Below, one piece after another: positions 1-11,832 of a stretch of DNA of 64,000 nt. The number at the start of each line of letters is the position of its first letter. Positions within the stretch are counted from its first letter, which is position 1. The DNA lies in the NCBI RefSeq assembly GCF_048128805.1, contig NC_135998.1, positions 28,541,492 through 28,605,491 of the forward strand. Reading direction: 5' to 3'. Source of the stretch: Centroberyx gerrardi. Lineage: Eukaryota > Chordata > Actinopteri > Beryciformes > Berycidae. Made by a program: the position numbers and the translations under genes. Under the pieces are notes generated by a model. The model had not been told where the DNA came from, searched no databases, and worked only from the letters and a program-made list of their open reading frames with translations.

Positions 1-33
1 GTCTCTCGTCTGTATTCCTTTGTCCCTCCTCAG

Positions 34-1515
34 CCCTGACTGACATCAAGCTCTGGGCGATTGACAGACAGGGTTTCCAGACCATAATGATGCGGACCGG
101 TCTGATCAAACATTCCCAGTACATGGAGTTCCTCCGCAGGTACGCCAACAAACTCATATACGTGCCCATCGCTGCACTTTTGTAGGTTCTTGCCATATTA
201 TAGTGACATTTACACACTATATGACTCTCACATCTCTTACTCTTAACCCCGCTTCCAGTGTCCCGTCTTTTCAGTCGCTACCTGAGGACATTCTCAGTAA
301 ACTGGCTGATGTGTTGGAGGAGGTGACAATTTTCAAACACACACACACACACACACACTGCTTCTTTCACATGCATCCGCACACACACTGGAATTTACAG
401 TGTGCTTGCATACATGTCTATCACTGACAACTGCACTCCCATCTGACAAAAATAGGGGAGAGTGGGGTAAGGTGAGACAGTGGGTAAGTTGAGCCATCCC
501 CTTATACTCATAAAATGCTTGCAATGCTTTTTTGCAACAAAAGTATTTTTTTTACATTCATTGTCTCAGTACTAATTTAGCTACATTCAAACATATATGC
601 AAAAAAATGTTGATCTATTACCTGTGGAAGAGAATTAGGGCCACGTGAATAATTTATTTGAGTTCTAAAGCCAGAATTCTGAGTATAAAGTCAGAATTTG
701 TTTTTGTTCGGTCTCATTTTTCCTTGCCAAGAGTAAAAACTGGCTCATCTTACCCCGCTCTCCCCTACACTCAGACCCATCATTTGTCTTATTCAGTAAT
801 CTGAGGTATTTTACATACACTATTCACACCCATTTTCTCTCCTCTTCCTCAGACTCATTACAGTGAAGGTGATTACATTATCCGTCAGGGGGCCACCGGA
901 GACACATTCTTCATCATCAGTGAAGGACAGGTAAGGAAGAGGGCAGGAGGATGACAGGAGAGTGATGAAGCGATATTAGGAGATATTGCAGATGAGCGTA
1001 ATGGCAGATGTGAAGGGAGGAGGAAATACTACAGAGCCGGAAGGTCATATGGTTTCTTTGGTAGCCTTCATCTGTAATGCAGAGATTTCACCATAGGCTT
1101 AAGTCTACATGGCACGTCATTACCAAGCAATACAGATGGTGAAACTTGTAATTCCTTAATTTACAAAAAATAGAAAACAGGTAATTGGTAATTGCTTGTA
1201 TTGATCAAATGTGTTGAACCAGCTTCATGCTGTAGCTTCAAAACACACTTCACACAGAATAAAATTCCCTCATAACTGGATCTTAATGAAAGACTTTTGT
1301 GCTTCCACTCAATCATTTCCAATTGTTTGAAAATGTCATTATATCCAATGTTGAAGGAGGGAGGAAGCCTCTTTTGTAGCTCACAGTTATGAAAGTCGTG
1401 ACCTATGACGTCCACAGGTGAAGGTTGCCCAGCAGAAATCAGCCAATGAGGAGCCGGTGTTCCTGACCACTCTCTCCAAAGGGGACTGGTTTGGAGAGCA
1501 GGCTCTGAAAGGGTG

Positions 1516-1566
<51 letters not shown>

Positions 1567-3523
1567 TCATATAAATCATTCAAGTTCAAATCTATCTTTG
1601 ACTGCTCAGATTGCTGTCATCCTGCCCAAAAGTTAGACACGAAAAAATTCCTTTCAAGAAATGCTCCACCGATAATGAGTGGCATACAAAGTTTGCTGAC
1701 TTAGAAAATGTACGTCCATTACACTCAAATGAACGTATTTCACCAATGAACTGATTTCACAGTGCTAACAGGGCACTGGTGGGAGGCGGTGGAATTTCCC
1801 TCGGATAGAAAAAAAAAAATGATGATGAGATGAAGTTGATGAAAAGTTCAGAAGTGGAGATAAAGTGCATCCCCAGAGGAGATTCAATTTAACGATCTAC
1901 ACTATTGGATATCAAATGCAAGCTCTCTCCAGTAACATAGGCCAATTCTGTGTTAGGATGGATATTGTCTTTAAAGCAATCATCAGCTATACAAACTAAC
2001 TGGATCATTTCTTTCTCTCTCTCCATTCAAGTGAGGATATTCGCACAGCCAGCGTTACAGCTTTGGGAGATGTCACATGTCTGGTCATTGATAGAGAGTA
2101 AGTGATTCTCTTTGTTCATCTGAGCAATCTGTGTCATCTGGTGGTGGAGCCTGTGGGTCCAAAACACAGAAAGCACTCTGACTAGTGCGGTTTCACTTTG
2201 CAGTTACCCTTTCAATGCGGTTTGGTGTCCTTGGTTCATCTCTTTCATGTGTTTGTGTCCCAGGTCCTTCAAACAGCTGATTGGAGGGCTGGATGAAGTC
2301 AACAACAAGCAGTATGACAGTGATGAGCTCAAGGCAAAGTATGTGCATCCGTACATATAGATAATATGTGCTCATATGTGACAGATATAACTGATGTTCC
2401 CTCGAAGTCAGTGGAGTCTGCAGGTTTTCATCCCAACCGAACACTACAGCAGCTTCAACCAGAGAAGAGCATCTAGTACTGTAGTGTTTGGTTGGTTGGA
2501 ATGAAAACCTGCAGACTCTTCCATGGCTCTCTCCCCTTTCTTTCCCCTCTTTTTTCCTCTGTGTCTTTCTCTGTAGACTGGAGGCAGAGGCCGCTTTCTT
2601 CTCCAGCGTGTCGCTTAGTGATTTCAATGTCGTCTGCACTCTGGGGATGGGAGAATTCAGTCGTGTAGAACTGGTGAGTGTATACAAGGAAAAAGATGTA
2701 GACAAAGATGTGCTGTAGCAATTGATCAAATGCGAACACACGATATGCATAATGTGTGTGTCTGTGCATGTGTGTGTGTGTGTTCAGGTGCAGCTGAAGA
2801 GTGACTCCAGTCGGTCGTTCGCCATGAAAGTGTTGAAGAAACGCCACATCTTGGACACCAGCCAGCAGGGCCATATCTTGTCCGAGCGCCACATCATGAT
2901 GGAGGCCCATAGTCCTTTCACCGTCAGGTCAGACTGAGTTTTCTTCCCTAGGTCAGAGAAGAGGTATTATACTCAGACCTAATTATGCTCAGGGACTGTA
3001 ATTGAAGCTGCACTAGGCAACTTCACACGTTGGCGGCCCCAAATGGCAGCAAGAGGCAACTGTTTGAAAGCTTTGAACTCCAGAAATCCTGTAAGGTGAC
3101 GTCAGTAAACTGCACACAGCACGCTCATGTTCACCAACCCGGCCGGTCTGTGACGCTTTATACCAAAGGAGGGAGGGAAAGAAGGAAACCAAAGAGACAA
3201 GATAGGAAAAGATCAAGTGCTGCTCACTGCTGTTTAGGAGACAGTTTGGATTTCACAAGTTTCAATTTCTCACTTCCTCTGGGCAGAGAAGTGTCCATAT
3301 CCGACACCAGAATTTCATTAGCGCATATAGGGTGAATTGATGGGTCTCTTCTCTGTTGATGGGTGTACTTATACTGTAAAACCTTGCCTAGTGCAGCTTT
3401 AACACTTCTAAATCACCTCTTTATCTTCCCTGCAGGCTGTATCGGACTTTCAGAGACTCCAAATATCTTTACATGCTGCTGGAGGCCTGCCTGGGAGGAG
3501 AACTATGGACGCTGCTGAGAGAC

Positions 3524-3556
<33 letters not shown>

Positions 3557-5140
3557 TGCGAGTCTGTGAAAACATCAGCAACGGCCTTCGACAATTTGCT
3601 TCTATTCCAGGGGTTCCTTTGATGACAGCACCACTCGGTTCTACACAGGCTGCGTTATCGAGGCTCTGGCCTTCCTTCACTGTAGAGGAATCATCTATAG
3701 AGACCTCAAACCAGAGAACATCATACTCGACCAGCGGGGATACGCCAAGATGGTATGAACACTGTACTGAACAATGTGCTCCAGACAGTGATATAGTGGT
3801 AAATAAAAAGCTTGGTAAAAAGCATGAATTCCAGTCAATGATCACCACAAGGCAACCAACCAAGAACTCTTTTGTTTCATCATCTATCAAAAAGATACAC
3901 ATTTTTAGTCAAATGATATGTCTCAAGCAAGATTACATAATTTTTCACTAGGTCAGAAAAAGTTTGTTAGTGTTTACTGCAAGTCAATATTTGGTATTTC
4001 CACCGTTTGCCTTAATCACTCTGTCTGGCATCAATTCTACATGTTTTTGTAGAATTTGAGAATCCACATTATTCGAGCACTCTTTTAGATGTTCAGTGGG
4101 GTTGAGGTCTGGTGACTGTGGAGGGAAACACATGATGGTGACACATGATGGTGACGCATCTATTCACGGTCGGGACTTACTGGGACGGGGATTTCCAGCT
4201 GTGCTTTCCAGCTGTGGTGTGTGTCTCTCCTCCCCAGGTGGACTTTGGCTTCGCTAAGAAGGTGGGTCTGGGTAAGAAGACATGGACATTCTGCGGGACT
4301 CCGGAGTACGTGGCCCCCGAGATCATCCTGAACAAGGGCCACGACACCTCAGCTGACTGCTGGTCTCTGGGAATACTGATCTATGAGCTGCTCAGTGGCA
4401 GGTACTGCAGCAAACATTGTCATTCAGTATCATGACAAAGTGTTTCTCACATCGTAGGACCCAAAATGTTTTGTGGAACTGGGTCTGAAGGCAAGTCTAA
4501 ATTCGCTCAGTTTGGGTCCTGGGCTGAAAAAAAACAATAACCATAATGGTCTTTGGCTTTCACTTTCCCGCTCCAGTCCTCCATTCTCAGGCTCTGATCC
4601 CATGAAGACCTACAACATCATCCTGAGAGGCATCGACATGGTTGAGTTCCCCAAGAAGATCAACAAGAGTGCTGCTAACCTCATCAAACGTCTCTGCAGG
4701 TTGTCCATGTTCCTTAGTTGGGTGCATAAAGTAAAAAGAGAGGACTTGGTCTCTCTCCTAAACAATCTTTACAAACCGTTCACTCTGCTGTGTGTTCTGC
4801 ATGAATGACTTTGTGCGTGCATGCGTGTGTGTGTGTGTGTTGCTCAGGGACAATCCCTCAGAGAGGCTCGGGAACCAGAAAAATGGCGTGAAGTACATCC
4901 AGAAACACAAGTGAGACAGTAAAGATGTTTCATGATCACTAAGCGCAACTAGCTGAATGTTTTTTTTTCCTTTCTAAGATTTCACTCTCACCGTGAATGC
5001 TTTCAGTGGGAGATGAGGATGTAGTCATGGTAACATGTCCTTGTCCTTCAGGTGGTTTGAGGGTTTCAATTGGGACGGCCTCTGCCAGGGAACCATAGAC
5101 TCTCCATTCACACCCACGGTGGGTATCCTACATCATCCTT

Positions 5141-5176
<36 letters not shown>

Positions 5177-5371
5177 ACACACACATACGTACTCCACTTC
5201 ACACAATCCCTTTACCAAACAGGTTGCAGAATATAAAGAATGCAAAAGAACGAACCTCCTGTGTTGTTTTGTCAGGTGGAAGGGCCGTTGGACAACAGCA
5301 ACTTCGACTACTTCCCTGAGGACACGGACGACCCTCCTGATGAAGAGTCTGGTTGGGACCTTGAGTTTTAA
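34..5371 (+). CDS. prkg1-like: cGMP-dependent protein kinase 1-like, 3' part (5' exons outside window)
   Basis: Serine/threonine kinase of the AGC group activated by cGMP in the cytoplasm. Visible exons: 34-139, 259-322, 853-930, 1418-1512, 2032-2097, 2264-2338, 2577-2673, 2788-2927, 3436-3525, 3611-3752, 4238-4401, 4577-4699, 4848-4910, 5052-5118, 5276-5371; together 488 codons after a split first codon, all with GT-AG borders. The order is end of cyclic-nucleotide domain A, domain B with a phosphate-binding cassette (FGEQAL then RTA, keeping the cGMP-selective Thr), then the kinase: AMK lysine, YRDLKPEN catalytic loop, DFGFAKK, activation loop [10 protein letters not shown] with the phospho-Thr, APE, and a C-terminal tail ending SGWDLEF as in PRKG1. 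Odd: the glycine loop reads GMGEFS where PRKG1 has GVGGFG, and the helix-F motif has Cys for Tyr (SADCWSLG). It could be a fish-specific third paralogue (prkg1l/prkg3) rather than prkg1a or prkg1b; the isoform-defining N-terminus is not in the window. Confidence 0.93.
453..767. repeat. TIR element (MITE-like) in a prkg1-like intron
   Basis: The left end TAGGGGAGAGTGGGGTAAGG is repeated in inverted form at 744-767 (CTTACCCCGCTCTCCCCTA) with one or two mismatches over about 24 bases. The interior is AT-rich with no ORF. The size (about 315 bp) and structure fit a non-autonomous DNA transposon; the superfamily is not determined. Confidence 0.75.
2414..2518. repeat. Short foldback element (about 105 bp) in a prkg1-like intron
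   Basis: About 36-base arms starting GAGTCTGCAGGTTTTCAT face each other around a 30-base centre (right arm 2479-2518). Related sequence occurs at 18603-18698 and 38092-38228, so this is a dispersed family in this genome. It lies just 5' of the exon at 2577. Confidence 0.75.
3003..3402. repeat. TIR element (about 400 bp) in a prkg1-like intron
   Basis: The left end AAGCTGCACTAGGCAA is matched by the inverted right end TTGCCTAGTGCAGCTTT at 3383-3400. The interior has no convincing coding sequence. Likely a non-autonomous DNA transposon. Confidence 0.75.
3955..4135. repeat. Probable Tc1/mariner-like transposon remnant
   Basis: The stretch GGGGTTGAGGTCTGGTGACT (about 4099-4118) resembles the antisense of a commonly seen Tc1-like transposase segment in fish, and the preceding sequence (CAATATTTGGTATTTCCACC) resembles the adjoining part of such elements. 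No TIRs or open frame remain. The assignment rests on memory of the family. Confidence 0.4.
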
Positions 5372-5589
5372 CAGTCCATGCTGACGGGACAGCGATAGGA
5401 GTGCAGGATGGTCTGGATGAAAAGGAACTGAAGCCATTTTAGAAAGAGCTACAGCTATAGTCTGAGTCATGTGTCAACTAATATCAAGTCATGCTCATTT
5501 GATATTATAACCCTATAATAACATTGTGGGAACTCAGAATGAAGCACGCACAAATTATATGTGAACTATCTATGATAAGCTATATGGAC

Positions 5590-6160
5590 AGAGGTGGGAA
5601 CTCGAGTCACATGACTTGGACTCGAGTCAGAGTTTTAATCGCTTGACTAGACTTGACTTGATGCATGAAGAGAAGACTTGAGACTTGACTTGACTTGGGT
5701 TCTACTGACTTGAGACTTGACTCTGACTTGTACTTTGATGACTTGAAAAGGTTTCTAAAGTCTTGACTTGAGATCTTGTGTTTGTGTAAATGACTTAGAT
5801 TGAAAGTGATGAGATTTGTTCCAGCAGACGACTGAATTTAAATTCTGTTTTCTGAATTTGTATGGAATGATTGAATTCATTGAAGTTGAAACTGATTCTA
5901 GAAATCAAACTCATGATGCTCTTACTAAGTTTTTATCCTATTAAAACCATATTGCATTGAAAAGTCCTAGATATTTAGTTTTCTTTAAGATATTAAATTG
6001 ATACTGGACTCTTGATTTGTTCTGACTTGACTTGCTGTTCTACATTTAGACTTGAGACTTGACATTAATGACATGGACTTGACTTGGACTAGACTTGATA
6101 ATCTACATTTAGACTTGAGACTGACTTGGGACTCGAGCAAAGTTGACTTGGTCACACTAT
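5590..6160. repeat. ACTTG-rich degenerate tandem repeat in the prkg1-like 3' UTR
   Basis: Dense reiteration of GACTTG/GAGACTTGACTT units, in two blocks (about 5590-5770 and 6010-6150) around an AT-rich middle. It starts at GAGGTGGGAACTCGAGTCAC. This looks like a dispersed fish repeat with internal simple repeats. It lies between the stop codon and the candidate poly(A) signal, so it is probably transcribed. Confidence 0.7.
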
Positions 6161-6227
6161 GGACACTCAGGAGATGATGGATTTAAGGAAGTGTGTATTC
6201 TCACTGCTCCCTTTCATTCATGGAAAT

Positions 6228-6233
6228 AATAAA
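6228..6233 (+). other. Candidate poly(A) signal of prkg1-like gene
   Basis: AATAAA about 860 bases after the stop codon, followed by a GT-containing stretch. It is the first canonical hexamer after the stop codon that was noticed. Confidence 0.45.
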
Positions 6234-7851
6234 AAGTGTGATCTTGCTTCCTGCTATCTCAGCTCGAGTGAGGAGGAAATTATGTTCAGACAACTTTTAA
6301 TTATAGCTGGAGAAGCAGACTATTGTCATTAGGCCTTGCTGACCTTTCAAATACCTGTCTCTAATGAATGTGACTGGGCCTTTGTTAGTTAACGTTGAAT
6401 CAAAGCTGAGCGGTTTTCATTCAGCCTTTTTCAAATATTGTTTGTATATTATTTTGCTTTTACAGTTTTTTTGTGTTGTTCCAGACCTTGATGTTCCAAT
6501 TGCCAGTGTTTGTTGGTACTAGCCTATGTAATTGAGCCAATAGTAGCACTCTTTTTTTTGCATTTCAGCCACATTGTAGTGCATTAAGTATTAAGCTACA
6601 TCACATTTTAGTGTCATTTGGTTTACATTTTTGACACAAAAAATAAGATATAATCAGAGTTTTAGAGATTGACCTTTCAATTTTTGCACCACTGATTCCT
6701 TATTTCCCTTTGATTCCCTATCAAACCTTCCCTGTTCATTTTACTCTCTGTATTGCATGCGTCAATATGGAGGTGGTTGCAATTATTTTCATAATAGCTC
6801 TACTTTGACAGACAAAATCCTTTTTTCAGCACAGAGTATTACTCTGCTAAAACACATTTTCAGCATAGTTCCCCACACCGACAGTCACATTGTCATCATC
6901 AACATATTTGTTTCTCATTCTTCAGACTGAATTGTGTGTTTATGAAAAATGGAACAACAATTCCAGGAGTGTACATTCAGGCTTTGTATTCAATCAGGGA
7001 ATTTAATTCATCACAGATTGCAATGCGAAACATCTGAGTAAAAATAAATGGAAAATACGCTGCTGTGAAAAGCTTTTCGTTTTCAAGGATTTATTTTCAA
7101 TTCGTGGACAAAGGAAACGTTTGAAAAGGGTTACAGCAGTTGGAGAGCGAGAGTTAATGAAAACTAAAGCGTCAGAGTTGGGAGATGTTTATCGCTGCCC
7201 GTTAACCTCGAGGCTAATGAAGTCAGCAGAGTGCTGCAAGGTTCACTGGGTTTCTGTGGTGAATCAGGCCATGATGGAAACCCAGCCACCTCCAGTAATG
7301 ACTCTCTCACAAATTGCAGATACAGACACCTAGATAAGACACACCGATTTTTCCACATCTCCAACACTACATTCCTAATGCGGCTTGTTATGGTGCAGCC
7401 GTTGACCATAGGTGAAGAGTCATGAGTCATGTATCCTCAGTCATCTGGATAAATCAGGGCTAAATAATGGGAAACAAAACTTTTATAACTTTAATCTGCA
7501 GGCTATAGGAAAGGCTGATGTCAGCAATATCCAAACTACATAAGAACCAAGAGAAAAGCCTGCAGTTGGTGGTTTGAATACACTGTGTGTCTGAAGCTGC
7601 CAATGGATGATATGTTGTGCCAATAAGTGTTCAATGTTTCCTCCAACATTGTATTCTTCAGAGGGTGGAAAAGCCTCTGAAACAGCATTTAGACCATGGG
7701 ACAAATGATTTTAATAATAACAAAACATATCCATGCACACATTAGAATAAATTCCTATTGACAACCAATGTAGCATTGATCAATTCTACAAATAAATAAT
7801 CAATCAAACTGCATCATATCCATCATATGGAGGTGGACCATATCAGATTTT

Positions 7852-8190
7852 GGTAACACTTTAGATTAGGGAACACATATTAGCTATTAACTATGGGTTT
7901 TCCCTCAATAGTTTCATCATTTCTCTCAATAATATGTGATACTAGCACCTTATAAGCCTCATACTGAGCAAAGAGCCCAATTCATGTGCAACAACTTACT
8001 TACTGACTGCTCTAAGCACTAATTAGGAGGCTGTTGAGGGAAAACCCATAGTTAATGGGCTATACTTGTAGAATACGATGCAGAATAAGGTGCTAGTAAG
8101 TGGTTCCTAATGATTAATAATGAACCAATACACTATCAATATGCATGTTAATAAGCAACTTCTTAATAGTTAATATGTGTTCCCTATAAC
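7852..8190. repeat. TIR element (about 340 bp)
   Basis: The left end GGTAACACTTTAGATTAGGG and following GAACACATATTA are mirrored by TAATATGTGTTCCCTATAAC at the right end. A second inner pair (TATGGGTTTTCCCTCAA near 7892 and TTGAGGGAAAACCCATA near 8034) gives an extended foldback. No ORF. Non-autonomous DNA element. Confidence 0.7.
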
Positions 8191-8999
8191 GATTTTATAT
8201 CAAATTTTTCATAAAATGCCAGTATTGGCCCCAAATCGGTCCAACTCTAGCTGTTAGGGTCCATTGTTCTGAGCGCTGGTGCCTTCAGTGTGTGTACCTG
8301 GCAGTGGGAAAGACGGGGATTCAGATGAGACAGCCGGGGGGATTGGGGGGATAGAAGGATCAGACTCTAAGGAACCTCTTTATCCAGACATATTTCAGGA
8401 AATCACACAAAATGCTATGCTGGAATATGCGATAGAGACCTGAATGGGATTTATTCTGGCATGAAATTCCGATAAATGTGTGCGCCAGGGCTTTTATCAA
8501 AAGGGCTTTCTACTGCGAGGTTCACGGAGGACGCTGACATGTTTTTTTCTTGCTGCGTTCACAGTGACTGATCAGCGTTTCCACTCGGCCGAGCCACTAC
8601 ACAGGGCAGCGGGGAACGTGACTGGAATTATAACCTCACATATCCGTTTCCCACTTTCAGCTATTTTTAGAAAGCGTGTTGCAGCTGTAAAATTGTCAAA
8701 CATATGGAACAATTATGCAACAAGTGTCACGCAAAACAAGCCTCACACCGATCTGTTTCTGCTGTGGAAATTGCTCGTTTCATCATGGATAGGTGCCACA
8801 GTGTCTTATAGGCCGACAGAATGAGTAGCATTTTTTTAAATCACCTCTTAAAACCTACTTTTATAAACTTTCTTTACGTTATTTTTGTGATATTTTTATC
8901 CAGCAGTTTTTTTTGTTTTGTTTTGTTTTTTTTACTTTATTGACTGTTAAAGCACTTTGTAAAGTCTGTTTTTTTAAAAGTGCGGCACAAATAAACTGC

Positions 9000-9066
9000 T
9001 GTTATTATTATTATTATTATTATTATTATAAGGCCTATTATTATTATTATCATTATTATTATTACT
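9000..9066. repeat. (TTA)n trinucleotide microsatellite
   Basis: Uninterrupted and then slightly interrupted ATT/TTA units, with a short AAGGCC break near 9031. Confidence 0.9.
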
Positions 9067-9481
9067 AGCTACTATACTATTATTGTCCCTTAGAAAAAAG
9101 TAACATGTGAAAAGCCACATTTTCTTATGTAAACATCTGAAATTTCCCATTGACATTTTCACCAGTGAATTGTCCTATTGCATTTGAAATTATACGTTTT
9201 CACACGTGAAATAAATATTGACAAATCTAATGGCAGGTGAAAATGTGAAAAAAAAGAAAAAAAAACAGACGTGGGTTTTCACATGTGACTTTTTTGTAAG
9301 GAATTATATAGTTAATTTAATTAATATTTTATTATCGGCGTTAAAATCCCCCTGAATAACTGTGAGCGCACGGAAAGCAGTCGAGTCTCCTGGAATGTGG
9401 AAATATTCAATTAGGCCGTGGCTTAATTACAGCCTATGAATAAACCATTAATAGCCCCCCTCCTCGGAAATGGCGAGCTCT

Positions 9482-9515
9482 GATTGGCCGGTCCCGCGCG
9501 GACTCAATATAAATA
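9482..9515 (+). promoter_or_regulatory. stc1 core promoter: inverted CCAAT and TATA box
   Basis: GATTGGCC (inverted CCAAT) at about 9482-9489 and ATATAAATA at 9507-9515 lie about 120-150 bases before the stc1 start codon. A transcription start near 9538-9545 would give a 5' UTR of about 95 bases. A TATA promoter fits a hormone gene with strong restricted expression. Confidence 0.7.
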
Positions 9516-9634
9516 CGGGGCTGAGGGACCGTAGCGGGACAGGCAGCAGATCAGCAGCGGGCAGAGAAAAAACCTGGTAAAAAAATAAACCCAACAACAA
9601 CAAAAAAAAAACTCTGTCCACATCATCAGAGAAA

Positions 9635-10409
9635 ATGCTGGCACGATCCGGTTTGATCCTCCTCCTCGTCCTCGGCACCGCCGGCTGCTTTGAGCTGCTC
9701 CCCGAGGAGCCTGCACCCCGCCGGGCGCGCTTCTCTGCGAACAGCCCATGTGAGTAACGTGGTATTTTTAAACGGGGACGTGTTTTATTGCCTTGCGTTT
9801 GGCCACTAACTTGTTTGTTTCTCGGGATTTCTTCCCCCTGCTGAAGTGGTTTACTGGATGGAAACTCATAGCGCAGGAATGTTTCTGCCCTTTTCTCTTC
9901 CCAGCCAAACTGAAGATGCCTTAGAGGGCTTTTAGGGCTACTGCTAAACTCATTTAACTCCTCTTAAACATAGAATATCTATCTATCTATCTATCTATCT
10001 ATGAATATCGATGCATATATATTTATGTATCTAAATATCGGTGTGTCTAACTTTGTTTTGCAGCTGATGTGGCCAAGTGTCTGAATGGTGCTGTAGCTGT
10101 GGGCTGTGGAGTGTTTGCCTGCCTGGAGAACTCGACCTGTGACACCGATGGGATGCACGACATCTGCCAGCTCTTCCTCCATACAGCTGCTACCTTCAAC
10201 ACTGAGGTCTGTCTCTCTCTCTCTATCTCTCTATCTCTCTATCTCTCTATCTATCTATCTATCTATCGGTCTCTAACCCATGTATGTTTTGTGTTCTGCA
10301 GGGTAAGACATTTGTCAAGGAAAGTCTGCGCTGCATTGCCCAGGGAGTCACCTCTAAAGTGTTCCAAACCATCCGCCGCTGTAATGTCTTCCAGAGGATG
10401 ATTGCTGAG

Positions 10410-10449
<40 letters not shown>

Positions 10450-11767
10450 ATACACACAGAGACACAATAACCGTCCTCTGGTCTGTGGCTGATGTGTTCG
10501 TGTTGCACAGGTCCAGGAGGAGTGTTACAACAGTCTGGATATCTGCACTGTGGCTCGCACCAACCCTGATGCCATCGGAGAGGTGGTGCAGGTGCCTGCT
10601 CACTTCCCCAACAGGTGAGTCATAAACACACATTTCGCAGTAATACACAAATAAACGGGGTAAATAAATAATTGGACATTTTCCAGGACTTTAGGAACCG
10701 CTGGCCTAAGCCTTGTCCATAGGCTGGTTAAGGAGAGAGCCAAACACTTGGATAGATTTCATTCTGTGCTGGCTGCTGCTGGCAGTGACCATATCTGTAT
10801 CCATGTGCTGCCATCACATCATTTTCATTCAACCTTTATTTCATTCTCGGAGGACACACTGAGGGTTGGGACGCTCTTTTTCAGTGGTGCCGAGATGGCA
10901 AATAAATAGAGTCACAAGCAACAAAAGGGGGGAAAAAAGAAAGAAAGAGAGAAAATAAATAAATAATCAAATAAACAAAAAGGCAATTGCAAAAAAGAGC
11001 ATCACATAGATTCACGTCAAACAGATGAGAGATATCAAGATATGCACTCTTGATGCACTACCAGTCAAAAATTTGGACCCACCTGATTGAATGTTTTTCA
11101 TTCTCTTAAAGCCATTTTGATCTAAAGTCTTCTACTTAAATGCTTGAAATGTGTTTCTTAGACAAATATAAACAGTGAAGTTGATCCTATGTATGAATTT
11201 CTTTCCAAAGCCTTTGCCTTTCCATCAAGGCAAAGGGCGGCTGCTTTAAAGAATCTAAAATATAAGATAGTTTTGATTTGTTGCACAGTTTTTTTGGTCG
11301 CTGCATAATTCCATTTGTGTTATTTCATAGCTTTGATGTCTTTACTGTTATTCTAAAATGTGGAAAATAGTAAAAATAAATAAAAATGTGTGTGTCCAAA
11401 CTTTTGACTGCTAGTGTATAATTATATTTTGCAGTGTTCAGTGTAAACTAAAGGTTTCTCTTGGCCCTGCAGGTACTACAGCACTCTGCTCCAGTCCCTG
11501 CTGGCCTGCGACGAGCAGACGGTGGCGGCGGTGCGGGCCGGCCTGATCTCCCGGTTAGGCCCGGACATGGAGACCTTCTTCCTGCTCCTCCAGAACAAAC
11601 CCTGCGCCGCCGGGGCCAACGCCGCCGCCCAGAACAACCCCGCCAGCTGGAGGAACATGCCCGTCTTCAACATCCAGCCCAGCCTCCGGGGCCGGGACCC
11701 CACCCACCTCTTCGCCAGGAAGAGATCTGTCGACGACAGGGAGAGAGAGTACAAGGGGGAGAAGTAG
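9635..11767 (+). CDS. stc1: Stanniocalcin-1 (classic fish type)
   Basis: Secreted glycoprotein hormone; in bony fish it comes from the corpuscles of Stannius and lowers calcium uptake. Exons 9635-9749, 10064-10206, 10302-10409, 10511-10614, 11473-11767; total 255 codons with stop, in frame across every GT-AG border. The first ATG opens a hydrophobic signal peptide (about residues 1-18), followed by a short basic pro-segment (PRRARF). The mature part keeps the [12 protein letters not shown] block with an N-glycosylation site (NST), [19 protein letters not shown] and 11 cysteines, the family number for a disulphide-linked dimer. The C-terminal [14 protein letters not shown] matches fish stanniocalcin rather than mammalian STC1. 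Intron 1 has an (ATCT)n array, the start of intron 2 a (TC)n/(ATCT)n array, intron 3 begins with a (CA)n array, and intron 4 holds a transposon copy. Zebrafish naming may place it as stc1l. Confidence 0.96.
10207..10266. repeat. (TC)n/(ATCT)n microsatellite in stc1 intron 2
   Basis: Begins at the splice donor of exon 2 and grades from CT dinucleotides to ATCT units. A related (ATCT)n array is at 9977-10001 in intron 1. Confidence 0.9.
11056..11418. mobile_element. TIR element in stc1 intron 4, copy 1 of a family also at 38336
   Basis: The left end CACTACCAGTCAAAAATTTG is matched by the inverted right end (CAAACTTTTGACTGCTAGTG). No ORF. The interior has a conserved small hairpin (CCTTTGCC ... 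GGCAAAGG at about 11213-11237). A second copy at 38336-38660 is very similar over about 300 bases and in the same orientation. Probably a Tc1/mariner-type non-autonomous element. Confidence 0.8.
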
Positions 11768-11790
11768 ACACACATGCTTGAGCACATTCC

Positions 11791-11832
<42 letters not shown>

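Larger units (their letters stand above)
6240..9480. other. Intergenic stretch between prkg1-like and stc1
   Basis: No gene is supported here. It holds the TIR element at 7852-8190 and a (TTA)n array near 9000-9066. The rest is AT-rich single-copy-looking sequence with only short random frames. Confidence 0.6.

Noticed and set aside
1161-1589. Long frames running through (CA)n/(GT)n arrays (also near 10259, 14374, 35811, 37760, 53088)
   Set aside because: They are open only because dinucleotide repeats read as His-Thr or Cys-Val runs; they have no domain or splice support and overlap real exons on the other strand.
2193-2750. 185-codon reverse frame opposite prkg1-like exons
   Set aside because: It is antisense to two confirmed coding exons and a foldback element; no similarity recognised.
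9977-10266. CRISPR-like or regulatory repeat array in stc1 introns
   Set aside because: The units are plain ATCT/TC microsatellites without spacers in a vertebrate gene.
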